From positions 1-7,473 of the forward strand of contig CABTXO010000073.1 of NCBI GenBank assembly GCA_902488725.1: a DNA stretch of 7,473 nt. The letters are read 5' to 3'. The translations under genes were made by a program, and so were the position numbers. Shown piece by piece: positions 1 through 5,292 of the stretch; position 1 is the stretch's first letter, and each line of letters starts with the position of its first letter. The stretch comes from an uncultured Bacteroidales bacterium (lineage in GTDB: Bacteria; Bacteroidota; Bacteroidia; Bacteroidales; UBA932). Under the pieces are notes generated by a model. The model was not told the origin of the DNA and did not search any database. It was given only the letters and a program-made list of their open reading frames with translations.

Positions 1-107
1 CCCGGCATCCTTCGTTTCGATAAGAAATCAACGCTCTCGTTTACAATTTCTCGGTACTTGCTTGTACTTCCTTCAGCCTTTTCAATGATCTCCCTAAAAA
101 ATCCCAT
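1..107 (-). CDS. Possible N-terminus of an unidentified protein, cut by the window edge
   Basis: An ATG at 107-105 opens a frame that runs 35 codons without a stop to base 1. The product starts MGFFREIIEKAEG and is rich in Glu, Lys, Arg and Ser, as expected of a soluble helical protein. I do not recognise the family. Support comes from a well-formed Bacteroidota promoter (128-158) placed to start transcription roughly 15 bases ahead of the ATG. Codon use is clearly AT-richer than in the operon upstream (GAA, AAA, TTA, ATT, GTA), so the gene may have another origin. Against it, the stretch is short enough to be open by chance, and the ATG sits in the second arm of a perfect hairpin that may simply be the terminator of the upstream operon. 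There is no Shine-Dalgarno site, but most genes here lack one. Confidence 0.42.
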   Translation of the reverse strand, partial: MGFFREIIEKAEGSTSKYREIVNESVDFLSKRRMP

Positions 108-126
108 CCGGCAACCGGATGGGATT
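95..126 (-). terminator. Perfect 12-bp hairpin followed by a T run
   Basis: Bases 100-111 and 115-126 are exact reverse complements (AATCCCATCCGG / CCGGATGGGATT) around a 3-base loop. Read on the minus strand the second arm runs into TTTTTT, the last two stem bases plus 99-96. This is a textbook intrinsic terminator shape for the six-gene operon ending at 264. However, it lies downstream of the promoter at 128-158 and overlaps the possible start codon at 107-105. It could therefore also be a 5'-leader hairpin masking a start codon. Confidence 0.6.
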
Positions 127-127
127 G

Positions 128-158
128 CAAAGGTACAAACTTTTTCTGAACCACCAAA
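128..158 (-). promoter_or_regulatory. Bacteroidota-type promoter (TTTG - 19 bp - TACCTTTG)
   Basis: On the minus strand TTTG at 158-155 is followed after exactly 19 bases by TACCTTTG at 135-128. This matches the known primary sigma factor consensus of the phylum (-33 TTTG, -7 TAnnTTTG). AT-rich DNA lies just upstream (about 159-200). Transcription would start near 120-124 and run toward base 1, so the promoter serves the next gene rather than the operon ending at 264. Bases 159-263, between it and the upstream stop codon, hold no other feature I can support beyond a weak 5-bp hairpin at 234-249. Confidence 0.65.
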
Positions 159-263
159 AAAATCTTGAATATTTTTCAAATGTAGATTCAAAATAGAAGT
201 GCAACGCGGTCGGGCCAGTCCCGGTCACTCGCCTCCGGCAGAAACCGGATCGCGCTCTGACGC

Positions 264-1607
264 TTACAGCTTGGGTTCCCAGCCTTTTTCGTAGTCGCGG
301 GACCAGAGCTTGTTGGCGCCGCGGTCGCCGAGGATCCGGCCGGTGTCGGGGTCCACTTTCAGGCTGCGCCCGACGCGCTGGGCGATGTTGCCGAGCTGGA
401 CGAGCTGGGTGCTGATGCAGGCTTCCACGATTCCGGAGTTGAGACGCCTGCCTTCACGGATACCGTCGAACCAGTTGCGGAAATGGATGGCGTCCAGCGA
501 CTTGGAGGGATTCTTCAGGTCATTGGCGGCGAAGGTCATCGTGCTCGTGACCCGTTTCACCTCCTTGCCCTTCATGTCCACGATCTTGTATTCATTGCCG
601 CCCCCGAGGAACAGGGCTCCCTTGTCGCCGTAGAATGCGACGCCGGTGGGATAGCCGTCCACGGGCACGGAATTGCAGCTGCGGCCTTCCCAGGAACCGG
701 AGGCCCTGTCGCCGAACTGGAAGGTGATCATCTGGGAGTCCGGTGTCTCCCAGTCGTCCTGGAAGCGGTAACGCCCGCCGACCGAGGCGACGGCGGTAGG
801 ATAGTCAACGCCAAGCCCCCAGCGGACGATGTCCACGAAGTGCGTGCCGTTGTTCAGGGCCTCTCCGGTTCCCCATCTCCAGAACCAGTGCCAGTTGTAG
901 TGGATGTAGTTGTCGTGGAATTCCTTCACGCGCGGGGCCGGCCCCTGCCAGAGATCCCAGTCGATGTGGTCCGGAACGGGGACCACCTTCCCGGTGCCGA
1001 TGGAGGGACGGTTGTTCATGTACCAGGATTTGGCGTAGCGGACCGTGCCGATCTCGCCGGACCGGACGGCCTCGATGGCCTCGATGACGTTCGGCCAGGA
1101 ACGGCGCTGGTTGCCGGCCTGCACGACCCGGTTGTACTTGGCGGCCGCTTTGATGAGCAGTTCATTCTCCGCGGGAGAATGGCTCGTCGGCTTTTCCAGA
1201 TAGACATGCTTTCCGGCCTTCATCGCCAGGATGGCGGCAGGGGCATGCCAGTGGTCCGGCGTGGCGATCACGACGGCATCGAAATCCGGTGCCTGCAGCA
1301 TGTCGCGCAGATCCCGGAACCCCTTCGGGGTCGTCCCGGAAATTTTGGCGACTTCGCCGCAGCACTTCTCCAATGCATGGGCGTCCACATCGCAGATGTA
1401 CTTCACATCGCAATCCGGTAGTTGGGCATAGCCCTTTGCAAGGGCCAATCCACGGGAATTGACACCGATGACACCGATGCGGATGCGGTCGTTCGCACCG
1501 CTGATGCGTCCATAGCTGCGGGCGGAGAAACCCGGCAGCACGCTTCCGACGGAAAAAGCAGCGACACCCGCCACCGTTTCCTTGATAAAATCTCTTCTGG
1601 TACTCAT
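264..1607 (-). CDS. Tat-exported Gfo/Idh/MocA family oxidoreductase
   Basis: A 447-residue protein of the NAD(P)-dependent Gfo/Idh/MocA family, which oxidises or reduces sugars, inositols and glycosides. The N-terminus has a twin-arginine motif (STRRDFIKE, R4-R5) followed by a hydrophobic stretch to about residue 27, so export as a folded, cofactor-loaded protein is expected. The Rossmann glycine motif is IGVIGVNSRG (44-53), and the family EKP motif is at 138-140 with its lysine K139. A tryptophan-rich segment (about 238-245) leads to GTHFVDIVRW, whose H256 and D259 match the family catalytic pair. It is not obviously a GH109 glycosidase. The ATG is 11 bases after the membrane-protein gene and has no Shine-Dalgarno site. 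It is the last gene of the operon. Family call is firm; substrate is unknown, with 3-keto-glycoside chemistry or inositol as possibilities. Confidence 0.93.
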   Translation of the reverse strand: MSTRRDFIKETVAGVAAFSVGSVLPGFSARSYGRISGANDRIRIGVIGVNSRGLALAKGYAQLPDCDVKYICDVDAHALEKCCGEVAKISGTTPKGFRDLRDMLQAPDFDAVVIATPDHWHAPAAILAMKAGKHVYLEKPTSHSPAENELLIKAAAKYNRVVQAGNQRRSWPNVIEAIEAVRSGEIGTVRYAKSWYMNNRPSIGTGKVVPVPDHIDWDLWQGPAPRVKEFHDNYIHYNWHWFWRWGTGEALNNGTHFVDIVRWGLGVDYPTAVASVGGRYRFQDDWETPDSQMITFQFGDRASGSWEGRSCNSVPVDGYPTGVAFYGDKGALFLGGGNEYKIVDMKGKEVKRVTSTMTFAANDLKNPSKSLDAIHFRNWFDGIREGRRLNSGIVEACISTQLVQLGNIAQRVGRSLKVDPDTGRILGDRGANKLWSRDYEKGWEPKL

Positions 1608-1618
1608 ATCATTGAAAA

Positions 1619-1858
1619 TTAATTGTGCCTATGGAAAAACATGCGGACAAGGGCCACCAGTCCGCGCAGGAAGAGCAGCAGGACGTACAGTACGACACTG
1701 ACGGCCACGACATAGCCGATCTGGGAGAACAGTTCGACCCAGGGACGGCCGTAGCCGATGATGGCGCCGACATTGGTCAGGAATCCGGCTGCGAAACACC
1801 CCAGAAAGATCAACAGCTCCTTCTTCAGCTTGATGGTAGTGATCACGATCTCTTTCAT
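1619..1858 (-). CDS. Small two-helix inner-membrane protein of unknown function
   Basis: A 79-residue protein with two strongly hydrophobic segments, about 15-36 and 48-72. They are joined by a short polar turn that includes YGRPWVELFSQ. Lysines at 2, 10, 12 and 13 and arginines at 65, 72 and 77 place both ends in the cytoplasm by the positive-inside rule, leaving the turn in the periplasm. No signal-peptide cleavage site or catalytic motif is visible. It lies 11 bases after one secreted oxidoreductase and 11 bases before the other, so it is almost surely co-translated with them. It could anchor or assist them, or be a small regulator; nothing in the sequence settles this. It has the only strong Shine-Dalgarno site I saw among the starts in the window. 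I have a vague, unchecked impression that similar short proteins sit beside Gfo/Idh genes in other Bacteroidales. Confidence 0.8.
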   Translation of the reverse strand: MKEIVITTIKLKKELLIFLGCFAAGFLTNVGAIIGYGRPWVELFSQIGYVVAVSVVLYVLLLFLRGLVALVRMFFHRHN

Positions 1859-1864
1859 CTCGTT

Positions 1865-1870
1865 CCTCCT
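1865..1870 (-). promoter_or_regulatory. Strong Shine-Dalgarno site (AGGAGG) of the small membrane protein
   Basis: On the minus strand AGGAGG ends 6 bases before the ATG at 1858. Its first base is the last base of the preceding gene's TAA stop. The other starts in this operon lack such a site, as is usual in the phylum, so this ribosome site stands out and confirms the start. Confidence 0.7.
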
Positions 1871-3189
1871 TAAAAATTCATGTACGGAATCTTGTATTCA
1901 TCCGGGAAGGTCACGATCCGGTTTTCATCCATCGCTTGATTGCCGAGCAGACAGAGCACTGTCGAGCAATAGGCCTCCTCGACGACATTCACGGCCTTTT
2001 CGCCGGAGATGCAGGACTGGCAGAAAGCGGACAGGATCACGTCGGATCCATCATGATCGACACCGGTCATGTTCTGTCCCCCGTTCACGTGGATCGTTCC
2101 GTCGATGATCGCATGCGGGATGTACTCGCTTTTCGTTTCGGGACGCCAGGAGGGTCCGGCGGAAGGGATAGAGGCGAACGCCTTGTCCTTCACCTGGGTG
2201 ATGAGCTGCCGGATGCCGGAAACCGAGTGGTCCTCTTCCAGATAGTACAGGCCGCGGGCCAGGTGCATCGTGCCCTTGCTGCCCAGGATTTCGTCTTCCA
2301 TCCCGTTGTACTTGTTGGAAATCAGCGATTCGTAGGTGATCTTGCGGCCGTCGGAGCAACGGTAGATGACGTTGACGCTGTCGTAGACTTCGCGCCCGTC
2401 CTTCCAGTAGACGATGTCGCCCATTCCCATCACTTCGACCGGCATCTTGTGGGTCGCCCAGTTGCAGACCTCCAGCTGATGGCAGGCCAGTTCCGTCATG
2501 AGGCCTCCGGAGCTTTCCCGGTACAGGCGCCAGTTGATCTTCCGTTCCAGTTCGGGGGAAGGCACCGGACGCCGCCAGTCCGCGTTGCGGAACCAGTGGC
2601 AGCGCATCCCGACCACATCGCCGATCAGGCCGGAGTGGATCATCTCCATCCCCTTCGTGTACTTCTCGTCGAACATCCGCTGCATGCAGAAATACAGGGC
2701 GCGATCCGTGTGCTGATAGGCATCATAGATCGACCGGCACTCGTCCAGCGTACGGGCCATCGCCTTTTCGCAGAACACGTGCTTCCCGGCCGCAAGGCCG
2801 TCGAGCACCATCCGTGCATGCCAGTTCAAGGGTGTCGCGATCACGATGCCGTCGACTTCCTTGTCTTCCAGGAGTTTCCGGTAATCCGTGTAGGCACGTG
2901 CCCCGGGGCAGAGTTCGATGGCTTTCTGCAGGGCCGGTGCGTAGTTGTCGCAGACCGCGACAATTTCCGCAAAGGGAATTTTTTTGAGGTTGTCGATGTG
3001 GTACTGTCCTCTCGATCCCGTGCCGATCAGCGCGATCCGCGCCTTTTCGCCTTTGACGGCGGCAATTTTTTCGGGGGTACAGGAGGACAGCCAGGGTGCG
3101 GAGGCCAGCAAGGCCCCTCCCCCGACCATCATTCCCATGCTCTTGAGGAACTGTCGCAAATTCAGGTCAACTTCTTGTTCCTTTTTCAT
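1870..3189 (-). CDS. Secreted, probably lipid-anchored Gfo/Idh/MocA oxidoreductase
   Basis: A 439-residue second Gfo/Idh/MocA protein, diverged from the one at 264-1607. The N-terminus has LNLRQFLKSM, a degenerate Tat-like motif with a single arginine. A Gly/Ala/Leu stretch and then LSSC follow, a lipobox with C37 as the likely lipidated cysteine. It is therefore probably an envelope lipoprotein using either Sec or a relaxed Tat signal. The nucleotide-binding motif is ALIGTGSRG (53-61). The family EKP motif appears as EKA (141-143) and keeps K142. The catalytic region reads GGLMTELACHQLEVCNW, with H237, and E240 where many members have Asp. The GH109 hallmark EVPA is absent. Its ATG overlaps the apbE stop in ATGA (3189-3186), giving translational coupling. 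Substrate is unknown; the pairing with a paralogue suggests complementary oxidation and reduction steps. Confidence 0.92.
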   Translation of the reverse strand: MKKEQEVDLNLRQFLKSMGMMVGGGALLASAPWLSSCTPEKIAAVKGEKARIALIGTGSRGQYHIDNLKKIPFAEIVAVCDNYAPALQKAIELCPGARAYTDYRKLLEDKEVDGIVIATPLNWHARMVLDGLAAGKHVFCEKAMARTLDECRSIYDAYQHTDRALYFCMQRMFDEKYTKGMEMIHSGLIGDVVGMRCHWFRNADWRRPVPSPELERKINWRLYRESSGGLMTELACHQLEVCNWATHKMPVEVMGMGDIVYWKDGREVYDSVNVIYRCSDGRKITYESLISNKYNGMEDEILGSKGTMHLARGLYYLEEDHSVSGIRQLITQVKDKAFASIPSAGPSWRPETKSEYIPHAIIDGTIHVNGGQNMTGVDHDGSDVILSAFCQSCISGEKAVNVVEEAYCSTVLCLLGNQAMDENRIVTFPDEYKIPYMNF

Positions 3190-4001
3190 ATTTCCATTTG
3201 AAAAATCTTGATTTTCACATTGTTGAATTCACGCAAGATTTCAGCTTGCAGGCGGCCGCGCACCGCCATGAGGGTCGTGCTCAGGACTTCGGCATCCAGG
3301 GGATCCGGCCCCGTGACCGAGCAGAGCATTCGTTCTTCATTCTTGTCGCCGGAACGGGGATCAACGATGTGGCCGTGATAGCCGACCGTGTTGCCGGACG
3401 TGGACAGCGTGCTGTCCTTCAGGTCGAATTCGTGAAGGATTCTCCCGCTGTACGGATCGGGCAGGCTGACTTTCCAGCAATCCCCGTAGGGATGATGCCC
3501 GACGGACAGGATCGAACTTCCGCCGAAATCGACGAACGCACTGCGGACCCCTTCCCGCAGCAGGGAATTCCGGACCTTGGACAGGGCGTAGCCTTTCGCA
3601 AAGCCGCCGAAGTCGAAGGAGAGCCCCGCTTGACCTGTGCGGACGCGGCCGGGCAGGATCTCTGCGCGGGAGAAGTCCTGCAGCGTGATGTCGAAGATGC
3701 CCCGGGTCTTCCGGAAATAGTCTCCGCAGGTCCGAAGCACGGCCTCCAGTTCCTCGCTCAAAGGGGCTTCCCCCGTAGCGGAGACGGCAGCATTCACCCG
3801 AGAGATCTCGCTCTGCGGGTCGAAGCGGTTGAACATTCGACCCAGCCGATCGAGTTCACAGCAAATCTCCCGCCACAGCCCGTCCGCCTTGTCCGGAGAC
3901 GGGTCGATCAGGACCATCTCGAACCGGGTCCCCATCACATGGGGCACGCTTCCATAGAACAGGGAAGTCTGCACATCGTATCGGGACTCTTGCTGTACCA
4001 T
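3186..4001 (-). CDS. apbE: FAD:protein FMN transferase (ApbE family)
   Basis: Transfers FMN from FAD to a Thr or Ser of a target flavoprotein, known elsewhere for NQR/RNF subunits and exported FMN-binding proteins. Numbering from the ATG at 4001 (271 residues), the family landmarks are in order: HVMGTRF (21-27), FDPQSEISRVN (60-70), GIFDITL (101-107), FGGFAKGYA (131-139), VDFGG (157-161), TSGN (201-204) and HIVDPRSG (211-218). The C-terminal block is AEVLSTTL (237-244), where the usual metal-binding Asp seems replaced by E238. No signal peptide or lipobox is visible, although ApbE enzymes are usually exported. An in-frame TTG at 4043 would add 14 polar residues and also give no signal; it lies inside the hairpin at 4031-4058, so I prefer the ATG. 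The stop overlaps the next start by 4 bases. No flavinylation target is encoded in the window. Confidence 0.9.
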   Translation of the reverse strand: MVQQESRYDVQTSLFYGSVPHVMGTRFEMVLIDPSPDKADGLWREICCELDRLGRMFNRFDPQSEISRVNAAVSATGEAPLSEELEAVLRTCGDYFRKTRGIFDITLQDFSRAEILPGRVRTGQAGLSFDFGGFAKGYALSKVRNSLLREGVRSAFVDFGGSSILSVGHHPYGDCWKVSLPDPYSGRILHEFDLKDSTLSTSGNTVGYHGHIVDPRSGDKNEERMLCSVTGPDPLDAEVLSTTLMAVRGRLQAEILREFNNVKIKIFQMEI

Positions 4002-4030
4002 TGAGCGACTGTTCGTTTCGTTACGCGATC

Positions 4031-4058
4031 GTTTCAGTTGCAAAAAGCTTGCTGAAAC
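4031..4058 (-). repeat. Inverted repeat between nagA and apbE
   Basis: GTTTCAG (4031-4037) and CTGAAAC (4052-4058) are perfect 7-bp arms around a 14-base loop that may add a GC/GC pair around AAAAA. The hairpin begins 30 bases after the nagA stop in the 87-base gap before the apbE ATG. No T run follows on the minus strand, so it is more likely an mRNA processing or stability element than a terminator. The possible TTG start of apbE at 4043 would fall in its loop. Confidence 0.4.
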
Positions 4059-4088
4059 GGTAGTTGTCCTGAAATCCTTGAAGAATAA

Positions 4089-5288
4089 CTATCCGTTCTG
4101 TTTTCTGAATATGACGTCGCCGCCGATGATCGTGTCCAGAACGCTGATGTCCGCATCGAAGATGACGAGGTCGGCATCCTTTCCTTTTTCGATGCTCCCC
4201 TTCCGATCGTCCACGTGCAGGATCCGGGCAGGGGTCGCCGTCATCATCTTGACGGCATCGAACAGCGGGACTCCTGCAAGCTGGACCATCGTCCGGACCA
4301 GCCGGTCGGTCGTGGCGACGCTACCGGCGAACGCCGAACGGTCTAGCAGCTTGGCCACCCCGTCTTCGACAACGACCTTCTGTCCGTTCTCCAGGCTGCC
4401 GAGACAATATTCCCCGTCCGGCATGCCCGCGCCGCGCATGGAATCCGTGCACAGGGCGGTCATCTCGGGACCCTTGAACTTGTAGACGAACTGCAACAGC
4501 GGTTTCGGAAGATGGATCCCGTCCGCGATGATCTCGACCGTGAAGTCGTCGATCAAGTAGGCTGCTTCAAGAACCCCGGCATAGCGGTAGGCGTTCCGGC
4601 GGGTCACGGAGGACATCGCCGAATAGAGGTGGGTCATGTGGGAATAGCCCGCATCGTGGGCTTCCACCGCCTGCTCGTAGATGGCGTCGGTGTGGGCGAT
4701 GGATGCCAGTATTCCTTTCTTCTTCAGGACCGTCCCGAATTTGACGGCTCCTTCTATTTCCGGCGCCACGCTCCAGCGGATGATGTCGTCCGTGGCCGCG
4801 AAGATGGCGTTGTAGTGCTCGGGAACAGGCTTTTTCAGGTACCTGGGGTCCTGGGCACCGGCCTGCTTCGCCGAGAAGTAGGGGCCTTCCAGGTGGATGC
4901 CCAGGAATCGGGCGCCGTCCCGGTTCAGCGATTTCGCTTCCTTGTAGACCTCGAAGGTGTGCAGCAACTCCTCGTCCGAACAGGTCAAGGTGGTGGGCAC
5001 CATCGCAGTGGTACCGTATTTCGCATGGGTGCGGGCGACGCCAAGATAGGCTTCGACGGTCCCGTCCATGAAGTCATGGCCTCCGCCGCCATGAATATGC
5101 ATGTCGATGAATCCCGGGGAGACATAGTTCCCGCCGGCATCGATCCGGGTTTCGCCCGCTTCGGGCTGCGGAAGTCCGGTCTCCGGCACGATCCGCTTGA
5201 TCTTGCCGTCTTCGCAGACAAGTGCCTTGCCCTGTACGATCCCTTCGGGGAGGACGAGTTTCCCGTTCGTAATAGTCAATCTATTCAT
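4089..5288 (-). CDS. nagA: N-acetylglucosamine-6-phosphate deacetylase
   Basis: Cytoplasmic enzyme removing acetate from GlcNAc-6-phosphate to give glucosamine-6-phosphate. It is 399 residues, close to the usual 380-400, and a member of the amidohydrolase superfamily. Visible landmarks are the metal motif MHIHGGGGHDF (H64, H66), LEGPYFSAKQAG with metal ligand E134, AHTDA (H199), MTHLYSAMS (H220), ADGIHLP (255-261) and LCTDSMRGAGMPDG. D282 in that last motif matches the catalytic Asp. The C-terminal ATPARILHVDDRKGSIEKGKDADL strand block is typical of the family. The usual HLxNAM motif has Ser at 223; I take this as a subfamily trait rather than a defect. The start is 4 bases after the permease stop, so the two are co-transcribed. 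No nagB or GlcNAc kinase is present in the window. Family assignment is secure. Confidence 0.95.
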   Translation of the reverse strand: MNRLTITNGKLVLPEGIVQGKALVCEDGKIKRIVPETGLPQPEAGETRIDAGGNYVSPGFIDMHIHGGGGHDFMDGTVEAYLGVARTHAKYGTTAMVPTTLTCSDEELLHTFEVYKEAKSLNRDGARFLGIHLEGPYFSAKQAGAQDPRYLKKPVPEHYNAIFAATDDIIRWSVAPEIEGAVKFGTVLKKKGILASIAHTDAIYEQAVEAHDAGYSHMTHLYSAMSSVTRRNAYRYAGVLEAAYLIDDFTVEIIADGIHLPKPLLQFVYKFKGPEMTALCTDSMRGAGMPDGEYCLGSLENGQKVVVEDGVAKLLDRSAFAGSVATTDRLVRTMVQLAGVPLFDAVKMMTATPARILHVDDRKGSIEKGKDADLVIFDADISVLDTIIGGDVIFRKQNG

Positions 5289-5292
5289 ATTC

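Noticed and set aside
234..249. Hairpin TCCGG / CCGGA just after the last operon gene
   Set aside because: Only a 5-bp stem with a 6-base loop and no T run on either strand; the hairpin at 95-126 is a far better terminator.
483..1421. A 312-codon plus-strand open frame opposite the Tat-type oxidoreductase
   Set aside because: Same shadow effect; the composition is unlike a real protein and the opposite strand is well supported.
264..3189. GH109 alpha-N-acetylgalactosaminidase identity for the two Gfo/Idh proteins
   Set aside because: It would fit the aminosugar context, but both keep the oxidoreductase-type EK motif (EKP and EKA), and I do not see the EVPA-type motif I associate with GH109.
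1936..3201. A 421-codon plus-strand open frame opposite the lipoprotein-type oxidoreductase
   Set aside because: It is a shadow of GC-rich third positions on the opposite strand. It is Val, Asp, His and Gly rich and has no recognisable domain, while the minus-strand frame has full Gfo/Idh motifs.
3198..4004. A 268-codon plus-strand open frame opposite apbE
   Set aside because: Antisense to an ordered set of ApbE motifs; no motif of its own.
4002..4043. Longer apbE start at TTG 4043
   Set aside because: It adds 14 polar residues with no signal peptide, uses a rare start codon inside a predicted hairpin loop, and the conserved ApbE region begins well after the ATG at 4001.
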